Below, piece by piece: positions 26,389-35,433 of a stretch of DNA of 64,000 nucleotides (the first letter of the stretch is position 1; the number at the start of each line of letters is the position of its first letter). The stretch comes from Calditrichia bacterium (GTDB lineage: Bacteria; Calditrichota; Calditrichia; RBG-13-44-9; J075). The stretch spans positions 248,001-312,000 of the forward strand of contig JACKAP010000002.1 of assembly GCA_020635015.1 (NCBI GenBank), in the 5' to 3' direction. Made by a program: the position numbers and the translations under genes. The notes below the pieces were generated by a model. That model saw only the letters and a list, made by a program, of their open reading frames with translations. It did not search any database and was not told the origin of the DNA.

Positions 26389-28314
26389 ATGAATCATCAA
26401 TCAAGCCATCCGCAGCCGGCATCACCGGAAGAATCCCGCCGGGTTGCGGAAGCGGCACGGGAAACCTCCTGGAACAAGCCGGGATTTCTGCGGGAACTTT
26501 TCCTGGGCAGGTTGCGCATGGACCTCCTCTTTCCCTTCCCGGAACCGAAGGGCATCGACCGCCCGGAATTCCAGGCATTCTACACTCAACTGGAAGCCCT
26601 GCTCCGGGAAGTCGATGCGGATGAGATCGACCGTAAAGGCAAAATTCCCCGGGACGTGATCCGCAAGCTGGCGGCCCTGGGGGCTTTCGGCATGAAGATC
26701 GAGCGCAAATACGGCGGGCTGGGATTGACCCAATCGGAATATAACCAGGTAATGAAACTGTTGGGCAGCCGTGACGGCAACATCACCGCCCTGCTCTCCG
26801 CCCATCAGTCGATCGGGGTACCCCAACCGCTGGCGCTGTTCGGCAGCGATGCGCAAAAAGAAAAATACCTGCCGCGCATCGCCAAAGGAGCAGTGAGCGC
26901 CTTCGCCCTCACCGAACCGGAGGTTGGCTCCGACCCCGCCAAGCTGGCCGCGACGGTCAGCGAATCGGAAGATGGCGAAGCCTTTATACTCAATGGTGAG
27001 AAGCTTTGGTGCACCAACGGCACCATCGCCGAACTGCTGGTGGTGATGGCCCGACATGCCGAAGACCGGGCGATCAGCGCCTTTGTCGTCGAAGCCGACT
27101 GGCCGGGGGTGGAGATTGTGCATCACTCCCGTTTTATGGGGCTAAAAGCGCTGGAGAACGCCAAGATCCGTTTCAGCAATGTGCGCATCCCGAAAGAGAA
27201 TCTGATCTGGAAACGCGGTCAGGGGCTAAAGCTGGCCCTGATCACCCTCAATACCGGGCGGCTGGCCCTCCCGGCCACCACCACCGGTACCGCCAAGGCC
27301 TGTCTGCAGATCTGCCGCCAGTGGGCCAATCAGCGAGTGCAGTGGGGGCAGCCGATCGGCCGCCACGAGGCGGTAACCCACAAAATTGCCGACATGGCCG
27401 CCCACACCTTCGCCATGGAAGCAATATCCGATCTGGCCACCGCGATGGCAGAGAAAGGAATGGACATCCGCCTGGAGGCGGCGATCGCCAAACTCTACAA
27501 CACCGAGGCGCTGTGGCTGATCGTCGATGACACCATGCAAATCCGTGGGGGGCGCGGCTACGAGACCGCCGACTCTCTGCGCGGGCGCGGCGAGCCGGGC
27601 ATCCCGGTGGAACGCATGATGCGCGACGCCCGCATCAACCAGATTTTCGAAGGCTCCAGCGAGATCATGCGCCTGTTCATCGCCCGGGAGGCGGTGGACA
27701 AGCATCTGCAAATTTCCGGCGGCTTGCTGGATCCTCACAATTCTCTCAAAACCCGCCTGGGGCTGCTGCCGAAGATCGCCTGGTTCTACCTGCGCTGGTA
27801 TCCCCCGCTCTGGCTGGGCTGGAGCCACTGGCCGCGCTACGGGCAGTTCCGCCGGCTGGCCCCCCAGGTGCGCTACATCGACCGCACCACCCGCAAGCTG
27901 GCCCGGCAGATCTTCCGTGGGATGCTGCGCCACGGACCGGGACTGGAAAAACGCCAGGCCTTCCTGGGGCGGATTGTCGACATCGGCGCTGAACTCTTTG
28001 CCATGGCCGCCACAGTCAGCAAGGCGCGCAAGGTGTTCAAGGAAGGCGACCGCAACGCCGTCAATCTGGCGATCCTCTTCTGCCAGGGCGCCCGCCGGCG
28101 GATCGAGGCGAATTTTAATGCGCTATGGACGAACGACGACCGCGCCGCCTACAAGATCGGCCGCCAGGTGCTCGATCGCCAGTTCACCTGGCTGGAACAA
28201 GGGATCGTCAATCTGGCGGAAGAAGTGCACCTCCATGAAACCCTTACCGGGGAGCAGTATCAGCAGGCAATCGAGAATATCCGCCATTCCGATGTGTCGC
28301 TTTATACAGACTGA
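26389..28314 (+). CDS. Acyl-CoA dehydrogenase with extended C-terminus
   Basis: A 641-residue flavoenzyme performing the first step of beta-oxidation. Family motifs are FALTEPEVGSDPAKLAATV, LNGEKLWCTNGTIAELLVV, the MQIRGGRGYETADSLR stretch and FEGSSEIMRLFIAREAV with its catalytic-loop glutamates. Compared with about 390 residues for simple enzymes, it has an N-terminal extension and about 200 extra C-terminal residues, as in very-long-chain (ACADVL/ACAD9-like) enzymes. It is divergent from the regulator across a 391-base region, while the other cluster genes are on the minus strand. Confidence 0.92.
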   Translation: MNHQSSHPQPASPEESRRVAEAARETSWNKPGFLRELFLGRLRMDLLFPFPEPKGIDRPEFQAFYTQLEALLREVDADEIDRKGKIPRDVIRKLAALGAFGMKIERKYGGLGLTQSEYNQVMKLLGSRDGNITALLSAHQSIGVPQPLALFGSDAQKEKYLPRIAKGAVSAFALTEPEVGSDPAKLAATVSESEDGEAFILNGEKLWCTNGTIAELLVVMARHAEDRAISAFVVEADWPGVEIVHHSRFMGLKALENAKIRFSNVRIPKENLIWKRGQGLKLALITLNTGRLALPATTTGTAKACLQICRQWANQRVQWGQPIGRHEAVTHKIADMAAHTFAMEAISDLATAMAEKGMDIRLEAAIAKLYNTEALWLIVDDTMQIRGGRGYETADSLRGRGEPGIPVERMMRDARINQIFEGSSEIMRLFIAREAVDKHLQISGGLLDPHNSLKTRLGLLPKIAWFYLRWYPPLWLGWSHWPRYGQFRRLAPQVRYIDRTTRKLARQIFRGMLRHGPGLEKRQAFLGRIVDIGAELFAMAATVSKARKVFKEGDRNAVNLAILFCQGARRRIEANFNALWTNDDRAAYKIGRQVLDRQFTWLEQGIVNLAEEVHLHETLTGEQYQQAIENIRHSDVSLYTD

Positions 28315-28316
28315 CC

Positions 28317-28521
28317 ATCGCCACGGATTTTCACGGATAACTGATCATCCACGGATTACACGGATTTTCACGGATTTTCACGGATTATTTATCCACAAAT
28401 TACACGGATTTTTCGGACAGACAAAAGCGTCGATGTGGAGGCGGGTGAAGGATGTTACTTTCAGATAGGGTCACCTCCCTCCAGAAATAAAATCCGTGTT
28501 AATCCGTGTAATCCGTGGACA
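28317..28521. repeat. ACGGATTT / AAATCCGT word hairpin
   Basis: The left arm repeats CCACGGATTTTCACGGATAA and CACGGATTACACGGATTTTC. The right arm is AAATCCGTGTTAATCCGTG and AATCCGTGGAC. This word family also appears at 20110-20135, 33474-33500, 37330-37515 and 60957-60987. Confidence 0.8.
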
Positions 28522-28569
28522 AAAAAAGCCTTTCAAGAACTTTGCACGGTGGTTAGCGTAAAATCCACC

Positions 28570-29430
28570 ATGATCAGATGGGTTATGATGGGGAAATATA
28601 GGTGTTATCTTTTCGGGATAATCTTTGCCACGGCGCTGGCGGTGATCTTTCCCGCCGCTGCCCAGACCACCATCGCCATCAGCGATTTCAGCAACCGCAG
28701 CGACAAATTTTACCTCGATACCTGGGAAACCAAAATCCCTGAATTCCTGAAAAGCGAACTCTCCCGTTCCCCGCAATTGGTGCTGGTCGAGCGAAACCAT
28801 ATCAAGGCGGTGCTCGATGAGCAGGCCCTGAGCCTGAGCGGGCTGATCGATACCAGCACGGTGCAGGAATTCGGCAAGCTGGCCGGGGCGGAATATGTCA
28901 TCACCGGCACCATCCATGAAGACGGCAGCCGCATCCGCATCGACGCCCACGTGATCAATGTTTCTTCCGGCAAGACCATCAGCGAGAAAGTACTCGCTTC
29001 AAGCCCGGATTATCTGTCGGAGATGGTCTCCCTGCTGGGGAGCAACCTCCGCCATCAGCTGACCGGCAGCGGCGACTACCGCGAGAAGATCACCCTGAAA
29101 CGATACCCCACCGCTTACTTCCTGGTCGCCGGCGCGGTGGCGTTTACCGCCACGGCAGTGGTGCATAAAGGGTACATCGACCGGCGCGACGATTACCGCA
29201 GCGCGACCGGCCTGGAGGAGATTGAGCGGCGGTACGATGACGCCAACCGCTATAACCGGATACGCCTGGTGCTGGCAAGCGCGACCGGCGCAGCGCTGTT
29301 TGGCGCATTCTACTGCTGGCTGCGCAACCGCTCCCCGGAAGAGATCCTGGCCGGCGATCCACCCCTGCAGCCCTATCTGGCATTACCGCAACAAGGAGGC
29401 TATGGCTTTGGCATCCAAGTGCACTTTTAA
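28570..29430 (+). CDS. Exported FlgO/CsgG-like protein
   Basis: A 286-residue protein with an N-terminal signal (YLFGIIFATALAVIFPAAAQ). The FlgO/CsgG-like domain (about residues 30-170) shows TIAISDFSNRS, FLKSELSRSPQLVLVERN, LAGAEYVITGTIHEDG and RIDAHVINVSSGKTI. In this family the domain builds outer-membrane-associated assemblies or senses envelope state. The second half has two further hydrophobic stretches (TAYFLVAGAVAFTATAV and LVLASATGAALFGAFYCWL), suggesting membrane association. Its end overlaps the next gene by 29 bases. The start is one of several nearby methionines. Confidence 0.7.
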   Translation: MIRWVMMGKYRCYLFGIIFATALAVIFPAAAQTTIAISDFSNRSDKFYLDTWETKIPEFLKSELSRSPQLVLVERNHIKAVLDEQALSLSGLIDTSTVQEFGKLAGAEYVITGTIHEDGSRIRIDAHVINVSSGKTISEKVLASSPDYLSEMVSLLGSNLRHQLTGSGDYREKITLKRYPTAYFLVAGAVAFTATAVVHKGYIDRRDDYRSATGLEEIERRYDDANRYNRIRLVLASATGAALFGAFYCWLRNRSPEEILAGDPPLQPYLALPQQGGYGFGIQVHF

Positions 29431-30223
29431 AGATTCCGTATTCCGGCTGCGCAACTTGATGATGTTGGTCATGCTTTACGGCCTGGCGCCGGCCTGCGGC
29501 GATATTGAACGGGATAATCCCCTGGATCCGCAACATCCGGAGAGCACCCGGCCGCAGACCGTGCTGATCGAAGCCTTCGTCAACATCAACGACTCCCTGC
29601 AGCATAATATCAACGAATACGCCCTGGCGGCCCTGGACAACCTGTATTCGATCCATGCGCCGGATGTGATCATTGTGGATTACCACCGCAATACCCTTGA
29701 TTATATCGATCCTTACCACCGCCTGCAAAACGAGACGCTTTACCAGCGTTATATCGGCGAATTCAACGCCGTCTCCGGAGTGCCGGATGTGTTTTTCAAC
29801 GGCACCCTGGCCCGGGTGCAGGGGGCTTCCAGCATCAACCATTCCATCCAGCGGATCGGCGGCGCGCTGCAGCCGTTCCTGAACCAGAATTCCCCCTACG
29901 CCCTGGAGATTGGCTATGATCGCAACGGCGACCAAGTGATTCCGCGGGTTACCGTGGCCCGGCTGAACCGGCCGTCTCTCAGCGAGGGGGACATCATCAT
30001 CAAGGCCTTGCTGGTGGCGCGGATCGATAACGCCTTCCTGCGGCGGGTGGTGCGCGATGATGCCAGCAGCAGCGTGCAAACGATCAGCAAAGGCGAGGTG
30101 CGCAATTTCACCCTGCCGGCTCTGACCGTCAGCGAACCGCAATATTCCCATTCACTGGTGGTTTACCTCACCGATCGCAATGAGATCGAGGTGTTTCAAT
30201 GTGCAGTCGTGGAAGTAAAATGA
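29402..30223 (+). CDS. Omp28-like thioredoxin-fold lipoprotein
   Basis: A 273-residue exported protein. The N-terminal hydrophobic stretch ends in LAPAC, a possible lipobox. The body follows the Omp28-related pattern: VLIEAFVNINDS where a CxxC would normally follow, VIIVDYHRN, IDPYHRLQNETLYQRYIGEF and SGVPDVFFNG. The redox cysteines are missing, so a structural or binding role is more likely than disulfide chemistry. The ATG at 29402 directly follows AAGGAGGC and overlaps the 3' end of the FlgO-like gene, indicating translational coupling. Confidence 0.68.
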   Translation: MALASKCTFKDSVFRLRNLMMLVMLYGLAPACGDIERDNPLDPQHPESTRPQTVLIEAFVNINDSLQHNINEYALAALDNLYSIHAPDVIIVDYHRNTLDYIDPYHRLQNETLYQRYIGEFNAVSGVPDVFFNGTLARVQGASSINHSIQRIGGALQPFLNQNSPYALEIGYDRNGDQVIPRVTVARLNRPSLSEGDIIIKALLVARIDNAFLRRVVRDDASSSVQTISKGEVRNFTLPALTVSEPQYSHSLVVYLTDRNEIEVFQCAVVEVK

Positions 30224-30270
30224 GTTGCATGAGGTACAGGACAGTAAAATATCTGCAATTTGTATCTCTC

Positions 30271-30337
30271 AGCCCACGAAACATACGAAAGATTCGAAAT
30301 AAACATTTTAAAGTTTGTTTAGTGTGTTTCGTGGGCT
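30271..30337. repeat. AGCCCACGAAACA intergenic hairpin
   Basis: Perfect 13-base ends AGCCCACGAAACA and TGTTTCGTGGGCT enclose an AT-rich middle with CGAAA words. It lies between the Omp28-like and Ig-like lipoprotein genes. Confidence 0.75.
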
Positions 30338-30381
30338 AAATAATAACGGCGATTTTTGGTGGGATGGGAAGGAAAAATATT

Positions 30382-31062
30382 ATGTACACAAGGTACCACT
30401 TAAAGATCTGGGTTGCAATCCTGGTGTTGCTGTCCCTGGCCTGCAACAGCCAGTTGGATAAGATTTTTGGGTCGCCGGATCCGCCGGAGATCGAGCGCAT
30501 CGGCACCGTCGGTGACCGCTACGAAGCCGATCCCGGAGATACGCTCACGGTAGTCGTCGAAGCGAACAATCCCGAAGACGGTCCCCTAAGCTATCGCTGG
30601 TCCGCCAGCGGAGGCACGCTGATGCAGCCGGTCAATCGCGACACGGTACGCTGGGTGGCGCCGAATGCCGGGGGCTTCTATACCATCAGCGTCAGCGTCT
30701 CCAATACAGCCGACGATCCGGCCGAAGCTGAGATCACCATCCAGGTATTCTCTCAGGAGGTTCCGGCGGTGCAAATCTCCGCTCCCCGGAACGGCGACGA
30801 CCTGGTTCAGTTCAGCACGGTGACTGTCAGCGCCAGTGCTTATCACGTCAACGGCCTGCAGTCGGTGACCCTGTGGGTAAACGATTCCCTGCGCGCCAGC
30901 CGCCCCCCGCTTCCCGGCAGCGGCAGCTATGAATTCGATCTCTACCTCGACCTTCCCGGCGGCCCCAACACCCTGCGGGTGGAAGCGGTCGCCAACGGCA
31001 CCGGACTAAGCGGCAGCGATGCGGTGACGGTGACGGTTGAGGAGATTCTGCCCAAACACTGA
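30382..31062 (+). CDS. Ig/PKD-like lipoprotein
   Basis: A 226-residue lipoprotein with lipobox LSLAC after a short signal. The first domain (about residues 35-125) has a PKD/cadherin-like pattern: DGPLSYRWSASGGTL, then GGFYTISVSVSN. The second (about 130-222) is Ig-like (PAVQISAPRNGDDL, LQSVTLWVNDSL, GPNTLRVEAVANG). Such domains usually mediate binding or spacing on the cell surface. AAGGAAAAA lies upstream of the ATG. It follows two other exported proteins in the same direction, possibly one functional group. Confidence 0.72.
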   Translation: MYTRYHLKIWVAILVLLSLACNSQLDKIFGSPDPPEIERIGTVGDRYEADPGDTLTVVVEANNPEDGPLSYRWSASGGTLMQPVNRDTVRWVAPNAGGFYTISVSVSNTADDPAEAEITIQVFSQEVPAVQISAPRNGDDLVQFSTVTVSASAYHVNGLQSVTLWVNDSLRASRPPLPGSGSYEFDLYLDLPGGPNTLRVEAVANGTGLSGSDAVTVTVEEILPKH

Positions 31063-31261
31063 GCAGACACGGTTCTGCATGCCCCCAGCCATCCTGCCAG
31101 ATAGCGGCACTGTCCGCTCCCTCCGCCTTCATGAGATTTTTGGAATATTCTTCCGATGTTTATATTATATTATCGGACAGGATTAGCTGACGACCGGAAT
31201 CGAAAGGATCAATATGCATTTGATAAATAAATGCCTTAGACTTATAAACTAGGAGTTGGTC

Positions 31262-32374
31262 ATGCCAGACACATCAAAATCTTTGATGGAGGACCCCAAA
31301 GTCTTAATCGACATGATGGACAATGCAGAAGGTCAAATATCCCTGGTTTCCAAAGCGGTAGCCGATCAGCGGGAAATTGCCGCCGACGTCTCCCTCTCGC
31401 TTGAGGAGCGTCTGGAAGCGTATGAGGACATCATCGATTCGGAAGTGGGCGATACCAATATGACCCGGGCCCGGAACATTGAACGGATATTCGGTTTTCG
31501 CCAACTGTTCCTCAAATTTGAGGGGGGCAATCCCACCGGTACCCAGAAGGACCGCATCGCCTTTGCCCAGGTGATGGACGCAATACGCCGGGGCTTCGAC
31601 GCCATCACCATGGCGACCTGCGGCAACTATGGGGTGGCCACCGCCCTGGCCGCCTCCATGGCCGGCCTGCGCTGTCTGATCTATATCCCGGAACATTTCC
31701 ATACCCGGCGCATCCAGGAGATGGATAAGCTCAATGGGGAAATCATCCGGGTGCCGGGCGATTATGAAAATGCGGTGCTGAAATCGCGGGAGCGGGCGGA
31801 GCGGGATGACGAAGTGTACGACGCCAATCCCGGCGGGGCCAACACCGCCCTGCAATTGCGCGCTTATGGGGAGATCGCTTATGAGATCTACGACGAACTG
31901 CGCGATGCCCCTTCCACCGTGGCAGTGCCGGTATCCAACGGCACCACCCTGGCGGGCATCTACAAGGGCTTCCTCAGCCTTTACCGCCGGGGAAAGACCT
32001 CACACATGCCGCGGATCGTCGCCGGGTCATCCTACAACAAGAATCCGATTGTGCAGGCATATCTTAAAAACAAAGCTTCCTGCGAGGACCTGTCGCCGGA
32101 GAAGATCCGCGAGACCACCATCAACGAACCGCTGATCAACTGGCATTCGATCGACGGCGATTACGCCCTGGATGCGATCCGCGATACCGGAGGCTGGGCG
32201 GCCAACGCCTCGGACAAAAACCTGATGGCTTTCTCCAAGATGCTCCGCGAGCAGGAGGGATTGAATGTGCTGCCGGCTTCCACCGCCGGGATGGTGGCCC
32301 TGATCGATCAACATGCCAAAGAAGCATTACCGAATAACCGTTACGTGGTGGTACTCACCGGGAGGAAATCATGA
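31262..32374 (+). CDS. Fold-type II PLP enzyme, threonine-synthase-like
   Basis: A 370-residue pyridoxal-phosphate enzyme. The cofactor lysine sits in GGNPTGTQKDRIAFAQ, and the phosphate-binding loop is TCGNYGVATALAASMAG. The fold matches threonine synthase and related lyases, but NPTGTQKD differs from the usual NPTGSFKD. There are no other threonine-pathway genes around it. Its stop overlaps the start of the DUF1611 gene (ATGA), so a role in the same amino-acid pathway, such as elimination or racemisation of an amino acid, is plausible. AGGAG lies six bases before the ATG. Confidence 0.75.
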   Translation: MPDTSKSLMEDPKVLIDMMDNAEGQISLVSKAVADQREIAADVSLSLEERLEAYEDIIDSEVGDTNMTRARNIERIFGFRQLFLKFEGGNPTGTQKDRIAFAQVMDAIRRGFDAITMATCGNYGVATALAASMAGLRCLIYIPEHFHTRRIQEMDKLNGEIIRVPGDYENAVLKSRERAERDDEVYDANPGGANTALQLRAYGEIAYEIYDELRDAPSTVAVPVSNGTTLAGIYKGFLSLYRRGKTSHMPRIVAGSSYNKNPIVQAYLKNKASCEDLSPEKIRETTINEPLINWHSIDGDYALDAIRDTGGWAANASDKNLMAFSKMLREQEGLNVLPASTAGMVALIDQHAKEALPNNRYVVVLTGRKS

Positions 32375-33471
32375 CTCAGAACCCATCCGCCGCTCCCCTG
32401 GACGGCAATGCGATCGTTTATTGTGAAGGGGCTTTCAACACCCCCAACGGCAAAACCGCCCACGGGCTGGTGCGTTTTACCCACCGCTACCGGGTATTAA
32501 GCGTGATCGATGCCCGCTACGCCGGCAAAGATGCCGGGAAGGTGCTCGACGGCCATCCCAACGGCATCGCGGTGTTCGATCAATTGGAAAGTGCCGTCAA
32601 AGCCGCCCGGGGGCAGAACACGCCCCCGACTCATTTCGTGATCGGCCTGGCCCCGGACGGCGGCCGCCTCAATCCGCAGGCCCGGGAGGCGGTGAAGCAG
32701 GCCATCACCCTGGGAATGAATGTGGATTGCGGCCTGCACGATTACCTCTCGGAAGATCCGGCGATCGCCGAACTGGCGCAGGCCCATAACGTCAACATCC
32801 GCGACGTGCGCAAGCCTCCGGCGCGGGAAAAGCTGCATTTTTTCGAAGGAAAGATCGAACAGGTGAACTGCCTGAAAATCGCCCTGCTGGGCACCGATTC
32901 CGCAGTGGGCAAACGCACCACCGCCTGGATCCTGGTGCACGGCCTGCAGCAGGCGGGCTACCGCGCCGAGATGGTCGGCACCGGCCAGACCGCCTGGATG
33001 CAGGGCGCGAAACATGGCATCGTGCTGGATTCGCTGATCAACGACTTCCTCTCCGGCGAGATCGAACACGCGGTGTGGTCGGCCTGGCAGGACGGGAAAC
33101 CGGACGTGATCGTGATCGAAGGGCAGGGCAGTCTGATGAACCCGGCCTACCCCGGAGGATTTGAGATCCTCGCCGCCGGGCGCCCGGACATCATCATCAT
33201 GCAGCATGCCCCGGCGCGCCTGGAATATGACGGCTTTCCCGGATACCCGCTCCACCCGCTCTCCCTACAGATCCAGGTAGCGGAGCAGCTCTCCGGCAAA
33301 CCGGTGGCGGCGGTGACGGTCAATCACGAAGCGATGCCCCGGGAACAGGTGCCGATGGTCTGCGACACCATCCACAAAATTACCGGCCGGCCGACCTTTG
33401 ATGTGCTGCGCGACGGGCCGGAGGGGCTGGTGGAGGCGCTGAAACGCTATATCAAGCCGGTGAAACGGTAG
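32371..33471 (+). CDS. DUF1611 P-loop protein, DgcN-like
   Basis: A 366-residue DUF1611 protein. After an N-terminal Rossmann-like domain (residues 1-150), the P-loop domain begins with GTDSAVGKRTTAW, then VIEGQGSLMNPAYPG and HPLSLQIQVAEQL. DUF1611 includes DgcN, reported as an N-acetyltransferase for D-glutamate that works with the racemase DgcA in D-glutamate breakdown. A dipeptide-epimerase-family gene 2.8 kb downstream is the matching DgcA candidate. It is translationally coupled to the PLP enzyme upstream. The exact substrate is inferred. Confidence 0.8.
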   Translation: MTQNPSAAPLDGNAIVYCEGAFNTPNGKTAHGLVRFTHRYRVLSVIDARYAGKDAGKVLDGHPNGIAVFDQLESAVKAARGQNTPPTHFVIGLAPDGGRLNPQAREAVKQAITLGMNVDCGLHDYLSEDPAIAELAQAHNVNIRDVRKPPAREKLHFFEGKIEQVNCLKIALLGTDSAVGKRTTAWILVHGLQQAGYRAEMVGTGQTAWMQGAKHGIVLDSLINDFLSGEIEHAVWSAWQDGKPDVIVIEGQGSLMNPAYPGGFEILAAGRPDIIIMQHAPARLEYDGFPGYPLHPLSLQIQVAEQLSGKPVAAVTVNHEAMPREQVPMVCDTIHKITGRPTFDVLRDGPEGLVEALKRYIKPVKR

Positions 33472-33502
33472 CCACGGATGAACCGGATGGACACGGATTT
33501 TT

Positions 33503-33586
33503 GCCACAGAGGCACAGAGAGCACAGAGATTTTTCAGTTCTCAGTTTTCAGGCAGCAGTTCTCTGTGGACTCTGTGTCTCTGTGGC
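33503..33586. repeat. CCACAGAG-word intergenic hairpin, copy 4
   Basis: GCCACAGAGGCACAGAGAGC on the left is mirrored by CTCTGTGGACTCTGTGTCTC and TGTGGC on the right. It separates the DUF1611 and PP-loop genes, which run in the same direction. Confidence 0.8.
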
Positions 33587-33666
33587 TAATTTAGGATCGT
33601 TTAAAATAAAGACTTTAACGTATTCATCTTGTCAATATTAAATTCAACCAGCATTATAAGGATCCC

Positions 33667-35187
33667 ATGAACTCTTCCCCCTCTCCCCCGCTCCCGGAAT
33701 TGTTAGTGATCGACCGCCTGGAAGTAGGGCCGGTCAAATTGGAACGCAAGCGCCTAACCGCCCCCTACACGGTTTATCGCAACGGCGAAGCGCATTCGAC
33801 CGAACTGATTTACAGCTATGAAGAAGCGGTGTTTGAGCCGGGGGAAGCGGGTTCGCAAAACCTGGCAGACATGATTGCCGCCCAGGTGGCGCTCAACTAC
33901 GGGCTGTTTTGCCGGGAGATCGTCTTTCACGGTAAATATGACAATGCCGACCGGCGCTTCCTGCACAGCATGGCGGAGAATACCGCCCGGGAAATATATG
34001 TGATGAAACTCCTGCAGCCCAATCCCTTCCTGACCGGGAAAGTAGCACAGCTGAAACCGCAGGCGCAGAAGCATTATCTCAACGCCGAATTGGTATTTCC
34101 GGACAGTGCTTCCAAGAGCGCCAGCCCCTCCTGGGAGACCGACCGCAACCGCCACGCCATCCTTTCCAGCGGGGGGAAGGACAGCCTGCTGAGCTACGGG
34201 CTGCTCAATGAACTGGGCCGGGAGGTGCATTCGATCTTCGGCAATGAATCCGGACGCCATTGGTTCACCGCGCTCAATGCCTACCGCCATTTCCGGGATC
34301 ATATTCCCTTCACCGGCCGGGTATGGATGAACAGCGACCGGGTATTCGCCTGGATGTTGCGCCAACTGCCCTTCATCCGCCCGGATTTTGCCAGCCTGCG
34401 CTCAGATGAGTACCCGATCCGCCTCTGGACCGTGGCGGTGTTCATCTTCGGGGTGCTGCCCCTGCTGCGTAGACGGGGCATCGCCCGGGTAATCATCGGC
34501 GATGAGTACGACACCACCTGGCGGGCAGCGCTCGGGAATATTCCGCACTATAACGGTTTATACGATCAGAGCATCTATTTCGACAGCGCCCTCACCCGCT
34601 ATTATCAGCAGAAGGGCTGGGGGTTAACCCAGTTTTCCCTTTTGCGCCAGCTTTCCGAACTCCTGATTATGACCATCCTGGTCAAACGTTACCCGGACCT
34701 GCAGGCGCACCAGGTGTCCTGTCACGCCAGCCACAAGGAAGGTGAGCGGGTCTATCCCTGCGGGAAATGTGAGAAATGCCGCCGGATCGTGGGCATGCTC
34801 AGCGCGGTGGATGCCGATCCCACCCGCTGCGGCTATACCCCGGCACAGATCGACCATTGCCTGAGATCGCTGGCGGAGAAGGGGGTGCACCAGGAATCCG
34901 CCGGCGCCACCCATTTGCGCTGGATGCTGGCAGAGCAAGCGCGGCTGTCGCTGCCGGAGAAAGTGCGCAAAACCCTCCGGCCGCATCCGGAGATCGTTAA
35001 CCTGCGCTTCCATCCAGACCGCTCTCCGGCGGAGACCTTGCCGGAAGATTTGCGCGAGCCGTTGTTCCGGATTTTTCTGGAACACGCTGAGGGGGCATTG
35101 GAGCGCCGGGAGGGGAAGTGGGTGCCGTTTGATCCTTTGGTACAACGCGGAGGGCAGAGCGCGAAGGGCGAAGGGCGTGGGGCGTAG
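33667..35187 (+). CDS. PP-loop ATP-pyrophosphatase protein, possibly MurL-like
   Basis: A 506-residue protein. The PP-loop SSGGKDSLLSYGLL (SGGKDS at 168-173) marks an N-type ATP pyrophosphatase that adenylates a carboxylate or carbonyl. A QueC-like zinc cluster (CHASHKEG, then PCGKCEKCRR) lies about residues 355-375. The N-terminal 160 residues have no match I recognise. It is much longer than QueC (about 230). The ATP-to-AMP chemistry and neighbours acting on glutamate suggest it could be a MurL-type UDP-MurNAc-Ala-Glu epimerase, but I cannot confirm that from sequence alone. Confidence 0.6.
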   Translation: MNSSPSPPLPELLVIDRLEVGPVKLERKRLTAPYTVYRNGEAHSTELIYSYEEAVFEPGEAGSQNLADMIAAQVALNYGLFCREIVFHGKYDNADRRFLHSMAENTAREIYVMKLLQPNPFLTGKVAQLKPQAQKHYLNAELVFPDSASKSASPSWETDRNRHAILSSGGKDSLLSYGLLNELGREVHSIFGNESGRHWFTALNAYRHFRDHIPFTGRVWMNSDRVFAWMLRQLPFIRPDFASLRSDEYPIRLWTVAVFIFGVLPLLRRRGIARVIIGDEYDTTWRAALGNIPHYNGLYDQSIYFDSALTRYYQQKGWGLTQFSLLRQLSELLIMTILVKRYPDLQAHQVSCHASHKEGERVYPCGKCEKCRRIVGMLSAVDADPTRCGYTPAQIDHCLRSLAEKGVHQESAGATHLRWMLAEQARLSLPEKVRKTLRPHPEIVNLRFHPDRSPAETLPEDLREPLFRIFLEHAEGALERREGKWVPFDPLVQRGGQSAKGEGRGA

Positions 35188-35410
35188 AGCGAGGAGCAAG
35201 ATGAGTGATTGGCCCTTCGGGCGTCATTGGCTTCACGTCATTGGGCCTGCGGCCGTCATTGGCCTCGCACCTAAATGACGCCCGAAGGGCCTATGACGCG
35301 CGCCAGCGCCTATGACGCCCGAAGGGCCTATGACGCGCGCCAGCGCCTATGACGCACGCAGTGCCAGTGACTGAAAACTGACAACTGATAACTGATAACT
35401 GATAACTGCA
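35150..35410. repeat. GTCATTGG / CCTATGACGC word hairpin
   Basis: Left words GTGATTGGCCCTTCGGGCG and GTCATTGGCCTCGC are mirrored by CGCCCGAAGGGCCTATGACG, with CGCGCGCCAGCGCCTATGAC repeated. ACTGATAACTGATAACTG words follow. The gap holds no gene. Confidence 0.75.
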
Positions 35411-35433
35411 ACCAACCAACCCAAAGGAAATAT

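Noticed and set aside
31262..32374. True threonine synthase (thrC)
   Set aside because: The lysine motif differs (NPTGTQKD), there are no thrA/thrB genes, and the gene is coupled to DUF1611. I left it as a threonine-synthase-like PLP enzyme.
33667..35187. QueC (queuosine biosynthesis)
   Set aside because: It is about twice the length of QueC and has no queuosine genes around it, despite the shared PP-loop and Cys cluster.
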